Source: JAHEGP01 sp963751595 (GTDB lineage Bacteria > Pseudomonadota > Gammaproteobacteria > Pseudomonadales > JAHEGP01). Taken from it: a stretch of 64,000 nucleotides of DNA. Positions 50,368-58,535 of the stretch are shown here, in pieces. Position 1 is the first letter of the stretch. Each line of letters opens with the position of its first letter. The notes below the pieces were generated by a model that saw only the letters and a program-made list of their open reading frames with translations, searched no databases and was not told the origin of the DNA. The stretch covers positions 124,001 through 188,000 of the forward strand of contig CAVVVC010000006.1 of assembly GCA_963751595.1 (NCBI GenBank), given 5' to 3'. The position numbers and the translations under genes were made by a program.

Positions 50368-52256
50368 CTGGCCCCGGCCCGCTGGCCCGCGCGCAACGCC
50401 CTGCCCAGGGGTTTGCTGCCCAGCGCCGCCGTGGCCTGCTGCCCTTGCCACACGGTCTCGCCCCTGATCAACACCCGGCTCACCACCCCGTCTGAACGAT
50501 TGACCATTTGCAGATGCTGGAATATTTCGCGGTACTCCTGCCTGCGATTGGCATTACTGTCGAAGGCCTGCAGGGCCAGGGGGTCGACCAGGGTGATATC
50601 GGCCTGACTGCCGGGTTCAATACGGCCCACGTCGAGGCCGAAGAAATCCGCTGGATCCCGGGTCAATCGCTTGACCAGTTTTGCCACCACGTCGACGCCA
50701 CGTTGCTGGGCCGATTGCAAGCCAACAAGATTGCCGTCGAAAAAAGCCAGGTTCGTGAGGTGGGCCCCGCTGTCGTTGAACCCCGGCAGGGTGTTTTCAT
50801 CCATCAGCAATTCGAAGGTCTTGTCGGGGTCGATGTTGGCCGCATCCACCCACCAGCGGAAGCCCTTGTCGTATTCCCGCAACAGGTGCAGCATGAATTC
50901 GGCATCATCGATAATGGGCGCCGGAAAGCGCGCAAAAGCAGCGGCCTCGGCCTCGCTTCGCGCCTCGTGGCGGTTGCCGCCCTGATAACGCACGAGACGC
51001 TCCATCACCGCCGCCATGGTCTCACCATCCCACTCCGGCACCGGAGCGCCGTCGAAAGTCATCAGCTTGAGATCGCGAATCACATTGATATCCGGTATTC
51101 CCAGCCGGGTCTTGAGCCGCGCCAGTCCCATGCCCTCGCGCCCATGAAACCAGTCGCGACGAAAGTCAGCAATGAACTCGGAGTCGTTGAGCAGCGCCAG
51201 GCGCCCCGCCCGATCATCGTATTCCTTGGCAATCAAGCGGCAGGTGGAGTGCATTTCTTCGAAAATAGGATTCACCACGCCGTCGCCCCACATCCTGAAG
51301 TTTGTGGCCAGGGCCTGGAAGTGGATTCGGCCGCGCATGAAACTGCTGTTCAGCAGACGGGCAAACTTGAGCAGGCCATCGACCGCCCCGGGCATCGCCT
51401 CAAACTGCACTGCGGCCAGGGCCGTGGTCTTCAGGGGCTTGCCGAACAGGCGCCCACTAGTGAACGCGAAGTTGAGGAGGGTCTCCAGCTTGCTGTCGAG
51501 AAAGGGGGTGGTCTGCCAGACTCGATTGCTGTCCCGCAACACCTGTAACAGGCGTTTCAGTTCGGTGCGGGTGGCATACTGGGTGGGTATCCGCCGATCC
51601 GTGTTGGGCTCGTTGGCAAGGTAGTGGAAGGGCAGGCCATCCGTCGACAGTCCCAGGTAGCCCTGATCGAGGGCTTCATCCAGCATCACCACCATGCGCG
51701 ACAGCTCAGCCTCGGTGGGATCCCGACTGATCGCACCCTCCAGGCCCATGACTTCAATCCGCAGCATCGAGTGGGGCAGAAACGCGGCTATATTCGGACC
51801 CAGGTTCAGCTCCCCGAAGTGATCCAGGTAATCCCCGGTGTTTTCCCAGGTAACGGCATCGACACACTTTTTCAGCACCGACTTGGGTATATTCTCGACC
51901 CGGGTGAAACAGTCGACGATCGGATTCTGCTCGCCGTGTTGCTGCTTGCCGAAGGCCATCCCCAGGCTGCAATTGCCCACTAACACGGTCGTGGTGCCGT
52001 GGCGAACGACTTCGGAGAGGCCGGGGTCCAGCTCCACTTCCAGGTCGAGATGGGTATGGATATCGAGCAGCCCCGGCATCAACCATTGACCACTGGCGTC
52101 GATGGTATGGGTTGCCGTGCCCCGCAGCACCGAGCGGCTGGCGACAATATGACCATCGCTGATGGCAATATCGCGTTGCTGCGGCGGTTGTCCGCTGCCG
52201 TCAAATACCAGGGCGTTCCTTATCAGGGTGTCCCATTGAGTAGCCGTCGCTGCCAT
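50364..52256 (-). CDS. N-acyl-D-amino-acid deacylase-like amidohydrolase
   Basis: The 630-residue metal-dependent hydrolase has the metal motif MPGLLDIHTHLDLEVE (HxH), GTTTVLVGNCSLGMA, the later LPGFNDSGAHLTNLAFFD and the closing amidohydrolase segment GRIEPGSQADITLVD. It resembles D-aminoacylases. Actual substrates in environmental members vary (N-acyl amino acids, hydantoin-like rings). The 3' end overlaps the downstream Rossmann gene. Confidence 0.88.
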   Translation of the reverse strand: MAATATQWDTLIRNALVFDGSGQPPQQRDIAISDGHIVASRSVLRGTATHTIDASGQWLMPGLLDIHTHLDLEVELDPGLSEVVRHGTTTVLVGNCSLGMAFGKQQHGEQNPIVDCFTRVENIPKSVLKKCVDAVTWENTGDYLDHFGELNLGPNIAAFLPHSMLRIEVMGLEGAISRDPTEAELSRMVVMLDEALDQGYLGLSTDGLPFHYLANEPNTDRRIPTQYATRTELKRLLQVLRDSNRVWQTTPFLDSKLETLLNFAFTSGRLFGKPLKTTALAAVQFEAMPGAVDGLLKFARLLNSSFMRGRIHFQALATNFRMWGDGVVNPIFEEMHSTCRLIAKEYDDRAGRLALLNDSEFIADFRRDWFHGREGMGLARLKTRLGIPDINVIRDLKLMTFDGAPVPEWDGETMAAVMERLVRYQGGNRHEARSEAEAAAFARFPAPIIDDAEFMLHLLREYDKGFRWWVDAANIDPDKTFELLMDENTLPGFNDSGAHLTNLAFFDGNLVGLQSAQQRGVDVVAKLVKRLTRDPADFFGLDVGRIEPGSQADITLVDPLALQAFDSNANRRQEYREIFQHLQMVNRSDGVVSRVLIRGETVWQGQQATAALGSKPLGRALRAGQRAGAR

Positions 52257-52409
52257 GCTGTTGTTACCTGACTGAATTGCGCTTCAATTTCAGCACTGTG
52301 CCTGAGCAATTGCAACTTTACTGCTGCGAATCGCAAAGCCCGGCCGACAAATTCGACCGGGCCGGTACGAAACGGGTAAGATACTGCATTTTACGGACCT
52401 GCCCCCATT

Positions 52410-53075
52410 ATGAGCCTGCTTCCCTGTGTAGAAATCGAGCCCAAAAACCCTGCTGACAGTGCAGTCATCTGGTTGCACGGCCTCGGCGCCAGTGGCCATG
52501 ATTTCGAGCCGGTAGTACCCGAGCTGCGCTTGCCCGCCAGCAGTGCCGTGCGCTTCGTATTTCCCCATGCCCCAGCCATACCGGTGACCATCAACGGCGG
52601 CATGGTGATGCCCGCGTGGTACGACATCACCGATATCTCCCTCGACCGCAAGGTCGATACCGGCCAACTGCTCGCCTCAGCCGATGCCCTCCAGCGGCTG
52701 ATCGACCGCGAGGTAGAGCGCGGGATCGACAGCCGCCGTATCGTTGTTGCCGGCTTCTCCCAGGGTGGCGCGGTCGCCTATGAGGCGGCGCTGACCTACC
52801 CGCAGCCACTGGCGGGCCTGATGACCCTGTCCACCTATTTCGCCACCGCCGGCAGCATCGGTTTGAGCCCCGCTAACCGCAGTATCCCCATCCACATCTA
52901 CCACGGCATCCAGGACCCGATGGTTCCCGAGCAGTTGGGCCATGAGGCCAGCCAGACCCTGCGCGCCATGGGTTATGACCCCGGCTACTCCACTTACCCT
53001 ATCGGGCACAGCGTGTGTATGGAAGAAATCGAGGACATTGCGCGCTTCCTCCGCCAGTGCCTCGGCCTGGGCTGA
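52410..53075 (+). CDS. Carboxylesterase/phospholipase (abhydrolase_2)
   Basis: The 221-residue cytoplasmic esterase has VIWLHGLGASGHDFEPVVPEL, the nucleophile GFSQGGAVAYEAAL, an aspartate in HGIQDPMVPEQLG and the catalytic GHSVCMEEI. It belongs to the EstB/acyl-protein-thioesterase group, which hydrolyses short carboxyl esters. It is divergent from the deacylase gene. Confidence 0.92.
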   Translation: MSLLPCVEIEPKNPADSAVIWLHGLGASGHDFEPVVPELRLPASSAVRFVFPHAPAIPVTINGGMVMPAWYDITDISLDRKVDTGQLLASADALQRLIDREVERGIDSRRIVVAGFSQGGAVAYEAALTYPQPLAGLMTLSTYFATAGSIGLSPANRSIPIHIYHGIQDPMVPEQLGHEASQTLRAMGYDPGYSTYPIGHSVCMEEIEDIARFLRQCLGLG

Positions 53076-53147
53076 CACCACTTGCGGGTAGAACACTCTG
53101 CCGCTATGAGCTAGTGTTTGAGAAACGGAGATAGACACTACACACTC

Positions 53148-54749
53148 ATGCGACGCCCCTTTTTCCTTCCGCTACTTTTGCTGTTGGCGTCCTTCCTTCA
53201 CGCTGCCGAAACGCCCTATGGCGCCTACCAGGGCAGGCCCATCGCGAAAATCCAGTTCGTCGGCAACGACGATGTCGAGGACGACCGACTGTGCAATGAA
53301 CTGGCCTTCGGTGAGGGCAACCTGTTTAACGAGAATCAGCTCGAGCAGAGCGTTGCCGCTTTACTGGATATGGGCAAGTTCGACAGCGTCGATACCCTGA
53401 TCAGCGAAAGCCCCGCCGGCCTGGTGGTCACCTTCCAGTTCAAGGAGAAGTGGCACGTCATCGGGGTTTGGGGCATGGAAAAGGACCCGCGCAGCCCCTA
53501 TGCCTGCCAGGCCAGATTCGATGCCGAAATGCTGGCGGAGCTGGAGGGCCTGCCCATCGAGCGGATTCGTTTCGAAGGCAATACGACCACCCGGGAGATC
53601 ATTCTGCGCGAGGAACTGTTGTTTGAAGAGGGCGATTTCTTCAGCACCGAAAAAATGCTGCGCTCGCGCCAGTCGATCAAGAACCTCGGGCTGTTCAAGA
53701 TCGTTTGGGCCCGCGCGGAGCGATCCGACGCGGGCGTCATCGTGACCTTCACCATGACCGAGAAGTGGTACATCCTGCCCATCCCCACCCTGAGTCGCAA
53801 TACCGACGGCGACATTACCTACGGTATCGACGTGACCTGGGACAACATCTTCGGCCTCAATCAGTCGGCCGAACTGGAAATCGAGCAGGAAGACCAGGCC
53901 GACGGTGAAACCCAGCAAAGCGGTTCGCTGGACTATTTCATACCAAAAATCCCGGGCACGGTTCTCGGCCTGGCAATGGGCATAAAACGCGAACGCACCC
54001 TGACCGTGAGCGAGGACGACAACGGCAATGCCCTGGGGGAATACTACGATTACATCGACCGCTTCAACATCAGTACCTCCCGCTGGCTGAGGCGGATCGC
54101 GCCCAGCCAGGGCTGGTTCGCGGGGGTGGGCATCACCTGGAGCCGCAATTACCAGATTGCAGCCAGCGGTGCGCCGCTGCTGGAGGAAGACCTGCGGGTG
54201 GTCGACTTCAGCACCAGCCTGGGTTTTACCGCGGTCAACGACCATGAATACTACCGCTCCGGCCAGGAGTTTGGCGGTAGTGTCGGATTCGGCAGGGACG
54301 CCCTGGGCTCCACCGAAGACTACAGTAATGTCGTCGCCTACTGGCGCATCTACCAACCGATCCACGTACCGGTGTGGAGCAACGTTAACATCCAGTTGCG
54401 GGCCGGCCTGAACCACGGGCAAAGCGATGTCTTCGAGCTCGGCGGCGGCAGCACGATGCGCGGAATTCTCGATGACAACAAGGCCATCGGCGATACCTAC
54501 GCCCTCGCCAACGTCAACTGGCTGATACCGATACCGCGTTACCCGGCCTTTCGCTGGAATATCTTTACCGACATCGGCAATGCCTGGGACCGGGACGACA
54601 TTGATCTGACGGACTGGAAGTTCACCGTCGGTGTGGGTGCGCGCTGGAAGATTCGGGCGCTGGTTAATACCTCACTGCGGCTGGATATCGGCTACAGCCC
54701 CGAGACCCGGGAGTACAAGGCCTACGCCGGTACCGACTTTATGTTTTAG
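53148..54749 (+). CDS. Omp85/BamA-TamA family outer-membrane protein, two POTRA domains
   Basis: The 533-residue product from ATG 53148 has a signal peptide (1-20), two POTRA-like domains (about 25-110: IAKIQFVGNDDVEDDRLCNE; about 125-215: IERIRFEGNTTTREIILREEL) and a C-terminal beta-barrel. The barrel has GGGSTMRGILDD-like strand/loop signals and ends in Phe (TDFMF). BamA has five and TamA three POTRAs, so this is a shorter, accessory Omp85. It may insert or translocate a specific protein or lipid. The start at TTG 53118 is less likely. Confidence 0.85.
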   Translation: MRRPFFLPLLLLLASFLHAAETPYGAYQGRPIAKIQFVGNDDVEDDRLCNELAFGEGNLFNENQLEQSVAALLDMGKFDSVDTLISESPAGLVVTFQFKEKWHVIGVWGMEKDPRSPYACQARFDAEMLAELEGLPIERIRFEGNTTTREIILREELLFEEGDFFSTEKMLRSRQSIKNLGLFKIVWARAERSDAGVIVTFTMTEKWYILPIPTLSRNTDGDITYGIDVTWDNIFGLNQSAELEIEQEDQADGETQQSGSLDYFIPKIPGTVLGLAMGIKRERTLTVSEDDNGNALGEYYDYIDRFNISTSRWLRRIAPSQGWFAGVGITWSRNYQIAASGAPLLEEDLRVVDFSTSLGFTAVNDHEYYRSGQEFGGSVGFGRDALGSTEDYSNVVAYWRIYQPIHVPVWSNVNIQLRAGLNHGQSDVFELGGGSTMRGILDDNKAIGDTYALANVNWLIPIPRYPAFRWNIFTDIGNAWDRDDIDLTDWKFTVGVGARWKIRALVNTSLRLDIGYSPETREYKAYAGTDFMF

Positions 54750-55130
54750 AGTGAATGGCACTTACTCAAGCCGATTCGGGTGTCTACCTCGGCAGGACCT
54801 TCGCCGACAGGGGTGTCGGCGCAGAGCCCCCAGGGACGGGTTTACGGTGTGTCCTGGCGGGGTAGATGCCCGGAGCGGCGCTTTGAAAATCCTATGCATT
54901 TCTCCTTAACCAAGTGCCATTCGTTTTAGGGTCTGTTTGATCAGCATTGTCTGAGTCCCGCGAAAGCGGGCTCAAAGCGGTTGCTCCAGAGCTTCCCCCC
55001 TGCACACCTCAGTACATTATCGCTGCCTCGAAAACACGAAGACCAGATTCGAGCCAGCGCAGATTTTTGCTGCCATTGTGGGTTATCATCGCCACTTCAA
55101 AGCCATCCACTTGCGTCAAATCCCTACCCT
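54750..55130. other. Intergenic region with a 10-bp inverted-repeat-bounded element
   Basis: No gene is seen. AATGGCACTT (54754-54763) and AAGTGCCATT (54912-54921) are perfect inverted repeats bounding 168 bases, which include a hairpin (GCCGACA-GGGG-TGTCGGC, 54807-54824). This could be a non-autonomous mobile element or a large intergenic repeat. From 54922 to 55130 nothing is recognised. Confidence 0.5.
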
Positions 55131-56129
55131 ATGGATCCGCTTAGCCAGGGCGTACTGGGCGCCTCTCTCCCCCAGGCCACCAGCCGGCGCAAAACCATTG
55201 TCGGTGCCAGTCTGTTGGGATTCCTGGCCGGCATGGCCCCGGACCTGGATATCCTGATTCGCTCGCCCAGCGACCCGCTGCTGTTCCTGGAGTACCACCG
55301 CCAGTTCACCCATGCCCTGGTTTTCATCCCCATCGGCGGCCTGATCTGCGGCGTGCTGCTGCATGCCCTGCTCGGCCGCCGCCTTGGCTTGAGCCGGCAG
55401 CAGAGTTGGTTGTTCTGCACCCTGGGCTACGCTACCCACGCCCTGCTGGACGCTTGCACCACCTATGGCACCCAGCTGCTGTGGCCCTTCAGCAATGCCC
55501 GCTTTGCCTGGAACAGCATTTCCATCATTGACCCGCTATTCACCCTGCCCCTGCTGGTGCTGATGTTGCTGGGTGTGGCTCGCAAACAGCCCCGCTATGC
55601 GCGCATCGGTCTGGTGTGGGCACTGCTTTACCTGGGTTTCGGCGTAGTGCAGCGGGAGCGAGCTGAGGCCGCTGGCTGGGAACTGGCTCGGCAACGCCAT
55701 CACCAACCCCAACGGCTCGAAGCCAAGCCAAGTTTTGCCAACCTGATTTTGTGGAAAGTCGTCTACCAGACCGAGGATCGCTACCATGTCGACGCCGTGC
55801 GAATTCTGGGCGAGCCCAGGGTATACCCGGGCGAGAGCGTTGCCATACTCGACGTTACCAGAGACCTACCCTGGCTGGACCGGGAATCGCAGCAGGCCCG
55901 GGATATCGAGCGCTTTCGCTGGTTTTCCAACGGCTATGTAGCCCAGGACCCCGAAGATCCGCACCGCATCATCGATGTGCGCTACTCGATGATACCCAAC
56001 CAGGTCGATGCGCTGTGGGGAATTGAGTTGTCGCCCCTGGCAAGCCCCAAGCAGCACGTGAAGTACCAGAACACCCGCGACACAGCCGGCGACCGCCTGG
56101 CGCTGTTTCGCAGCATGCTGTTCGATTGA
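55131..56129 (+). CDS. Inner-membrane metal-dependent hydrolase (YdjM/DUF457-like)
   Basis: The 332-residue product from ATG 55131 starts DPLSQGVLGASLPQA. It carries conserved acid/histidine motifs in membrane segments: GMAPDLDILIRSP, YHRQFTHALVF and THALLDACTTYGTQLLWPF, typical of this membrane-hydrolase family. A C-terminal soluble domain follows. Its activity is not established; phospholipase-like or phosphatase-like roles have been suggested for relatives. The next gene follows directly. Confidence 0.88.
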   Translation: MDPLSQGVLGASLPQATSRRKTIVGASLLGFLAGMAPDLDILIRSPSDPLLFLEYHRQFTHALVFIPIGGLICGVLLHALLGRRLGLSRQQSWLFCTLGYATHALLDACTTYGTQLLWPFSNARFAWNSISIIDPLFTLPLLVLMLLGVARKQPRYARIGLVWALLYLGFGVVQRERAEAAGWELARQRHHQPQRLEAKPSFANLILWKVVYQTEDRYHVDAVRILGEPRVYPGESVAILDVTRDLPWLDRESQQARDIERFRWFSNGYVAQDPEDPHRIIDVRYSMIPNQVDALWGIELSPLASPKQHVKYQNTRDTAGDRLALFRSMLFD

Positions 56130-56182
56130 AACCGGAGCAGAACCCGGCCGTGATCGTCGATACCAGTGCCAGCAACCGCAAC

Positions 56183-56770
56183 ATGCGCTATTTCGACAGC
56201 CACGAGTCAGTTTGGCTGTTTGGCTATGGCTCGCTGATCTTCAAGGCGGATTTCCCCTGGCAGCAGCGCCGCCCGGCCAGCATCAGGCACTGGCAGCGGC
56301 GCTTCTGGCAGGGCTCCCACGATCATCGCGGCACCCCGCAGCGACCCGGGCGGGTCGTCACCCTGGTGCCCGAGCAGGACGCCCGCTGCGACGGCATGGC
56401 TTACTTGATCAGTCCGGGGGTATTAGAGCAACTCGATTTTCGTGAGAAGAACGGCTACTACCGCTTTGTCACCGAGTGTCGGTTTGCCGACGACAGCCGC
56501 ACCGAAGGCCTGGTTTACATCGCAACGGAGAACAACCCTGCCTTTCTCGGGCCCGCCAGTACCCTGGAGATCGCCCGACACATCTGTCGCGCCAGTGGCC
56601 CCAGCGGCCACAATGTCGACTATTTGCTGGCGCTGGCCGCGGCATTGAGACAACTGAACGCTGACGATGCCCACATCTTCGAGATAGAACGCGCGCTCGT
56701 GGAATTACAGGCTTCCAGCCCCTCTACAGTTGCCCCTCGATCGGCAGTACCCCGTAAAAGCCAGCGCTGA
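56183..56770 (+). CDS. ChaC-like gamma-glutamylcyclotransferase
   Basis: The product (195 residues from ATG 56183) has the family opening VWLFGYGSLIFKADFPWQQRRPA, then HDHRGTPQRPGRVVTLVP and the catalytic acid in LDFREKNGYYR. ChaC-type enzymes split glutathione into 5-oxoproline and Cys-Gly. Upstream alternative starts overlap the previous gene's stop (TTGA at 56126), so coupling is possible. The 3' end overlaps the convergent PLD gene by 47 bases. Confidence 0.88.
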   Translation: MRYFDSHESVWLFGYGSLIFKADFPWQQRRPASIRHWQRRFWQGSHDHRGTPQRPGRVVTLVPEQDARCDGMAYLISPGVLEQLDFREKNGYYRFVTECRFADDSRTEGLVYIATENNPAFLGPASTLEIARHICRASGPSGHNVDYLLALAAALRQLNADDAHIFEIERALVELQASSPSTVAPRSAVPRKSQR

Positions 56771-58238
56771 AGCGACGCCACCAGCCGGTATCGGGTTCCT
56801 GATCCACCTGTTGCCCATCACGGCGGTAGTACCAGGCCAGGTTTCCGTTGCTATCCAGTTGTACCACATATGCCATATCGACCAGTTCGCGCATCACTGA
56901 ACTTGCCAGGGTGTCGGCCGCCTCCGGCGCAGCGATGAAAACGCCCATCTCGGTATTGATATCGATGGACCGTGGGTCAAAATTGAGAGAGCCGATAAAA
57001 AGCAGCTTTCGGTCAATGACCACCGCTTTGGTGTGCAGAGTCCTGCTGCCCGGGGCATGGCCCTGGGCATTACTGGTCAATACCGCATCGGATTTGAGCT
57101 CGAACAACTGCGCCCCCGCCTGCAAAAGCGGCTTGCGGTAGCGGGCGTAACCGGAGTGCACTGGCACGTGGTTGGTCGATGCCAGCGAATTGGTAACGAT
57201 CACCACCCTCACACCCCGCTGCAGCCATTGTTCAATCGCGGCAACGCCCTCCTTTCCCGGGACGAAGTAAGGGCTGATGATAATGACCTCTCGCTGGGCC
57301 CGATCGAATTGCCGGCTTAACTCCTCGGCAAGGGACTGATGCTCACGGGCGCCCACCTTTTGCACCAGTTTTTCCGGCTCATCGGTTACCACGTAGGCCG
57401 GTGCGGCAATGGGCTCGACGCGGCCTTCGGTAATATCGCGCAGCAGGGGAGTGTCGATGGCACGACGGTAAGCTGATTCCCGGGCTCCGGCCACCACGGC
57501 ATCCATTTTGCTGCGCCATTGCGTCAGCTCCGCGGGATCGAAGTCAGCCTCGAAGGCCTCCATCGGCACCGCCAGCTCGCTGTTCCAGAAAAGGTCAAAA
57601 GCTGTGGAAATTTCAGCCACCACGGGCCCCAGGGTGAGCAGTTCAAAGTCGTTGAACTCGACATCCTTTTTGATCTCGAAATATTCGTCAGCAATATTGC
57701 GGCCGCCGACAATGCTGACGCTGCCGTCCACGGTGAAGGATTTGTTGTGCATGCGGCGGTTGGCGCGACTGAAATCCCAGAGCAGGTTCACATACTTGAA
57801 GCCCTGGCGCGCGAGGGGATTGAATATCCGCACCTCGACATTGGGGTGGTCATTGAATAGCGCCAGGGCGCTATCCTTGACCGGCGTAAAAATGTCGTCG
57901 ATCAGTAACCTTACCCTGACCCCCCGATCGGCTGCCCGCAGCAACTTGCCGACGAACAGGCCACCGGCCTCATCAGGCTTGAGCAGGAAATACTGCGCAT
58001 CAATGGTTTGCTCCGCAGATTCAATCAGGCGCAATCTCGCACCGAGGGCATCGTTGCCACTGCTAAGGCCGACAAAGCCCGAGTTTTCCCCATGCTGCTG
58101 CAGCCAGCGGGCGTAGAACTGCCCCATGCGCGTGGTATCCGAGGCCGGCACCACCCGGGTTTCGTTCCTGGGATAGTCGAAGGGCGCACTGGCACACCCC
58201 GACAGGAATAGCAGGAGCAACAGCCATACTTTAAGCAT
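56724..58238 (-). CDS. Phospholipase D/cardiolipin synthase-like lipoprotein, paralogue
   Basis: The 504-residue product from ATG 58238 has a lipoprotein signal (LKVWLLLLLFLSGC) and two HKD motifs: MHNKSFTVDGSVSIVGGRN (about 165) and LHTKAVVIDRKLLFIGSLN (about 410). It shares the layout of the PLD lipoprotein at 10862-12421. The likely role is transphosphatidylation or lipid turnover at the membrane (ClsC-like). Its promoter region is shared with feoA and contains the Fur box, so iron may influence it. Confidence 0.9.
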   Translation of the reverse strand: MLKVWLLLLLFLSGCASAPFDYPRNETRVVPASDTTRMGQFYARWLQQHGENSGFVGLSSGNDALGARLRLIESAEQTIDAQYFLLKPDEAGGLFVGKLLRAADRGVRVRLLIDDIFTPVKDSALALFNDHPNVEVRIFNPLARQGFKYVNLLWDFSRANRRMHNKSFTVDGSVSIVGGRNIADEYFEIKKDVEFNDFELLTLGPVVAEISTAFDLFWNSELAVPMEAFEADFDPAELTQWRSKMDAVVAGARESAYRRAIDTPLLRDITEGRVEPIAAPAYVVTDEPEKLVQKVGAREHQSLAEELSRQFDRAQREVIIISPYFVPGKEGVAAIEQWLQRGVRVVIVTNSLASTNHVPVHSGYARYRKPLLQAGAQLFELKSDAVLTSNAQGHAPGSRTLHTKAVVIDRKLLFIGSLNFDPRSIDINTEMGVFIAAPEAADTLASSVMRELVDMAYVVQLDSNGNLAWYYRRDGQQVDQEPDTGWWRRFSAGFYGVLPIEGQL

Positions 58239-58262
58239 AAATCTGGTTTCCTGTATAATATT

Positions 58263-58281
58263 GAGAATAGTTATCATTCGC
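58263..58281 (+). promoter_or_regulatory. Fur box before feoAB
   Basis: GAGAATAGTTATCATTCGC matches 13 of 19 positions of the Fur consensus GATAATGATAATCATTATC. It lies just downstream of a perfect -10 TATAAT (58254-58259) and 20 bases before the feoA start, a position suited to iron-dependent repression. It is also only 25 bases upstream of the divergent PLD gene. Confidence 0.75.
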
Positions 58282-58301
58282 TTTGCAAGGCGGTACCCGC
58301 A

Positions 58302-58535
58302 ATGAACACCAGCTTTGCCAATCTCAGGCCCGGGGATCGTGCCTGCGTCAGTGGCTTTAGCGGGCTGCCCGGCGCCTACCGCAACCGGCTGTTGAGCCTG
58401 GGCCTGACGCCGGGCACAGAGTTTATCGTGAAACGAGTCGCTCCGCTTGGCGACCCCATCGAAATCGTAGTGCGCGGGTTTCGCCTGAGCCTGCGTCGGG
58501 AGGAAGCCGCCGGGCTGATGGTCGAGAAACGGTGA
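58302..58535 (+). CDS. feoA: Ferrous iron transport protein FeoA
   Basis: FeoA is a small SH3-like cytoplasmic protein that assists FeoB. The 77-residue product has LRPGDRACVSGFSGLPGAYRNRLLSLGLTPG and the late PIEIVVRGFRLSLRREEA. It overlaps feoB as ATGA, so the two are translationally coupled. The Fur box upstream fits induction in iron shortage. Confidence 0.95.
   Translation: MNTSFANLRPGDRACVSGFSGLPGAYRNRLLSLGLTPGTEFIVKRVAPLGDPIEIVVRGFRLSLRREEAAGLMVEKR

Noticed and set aside
53361..54422. 353-codon antisense frame opposite the Omp85 gene
   Set aside because: No known motif; the plus strand is clearly coding.
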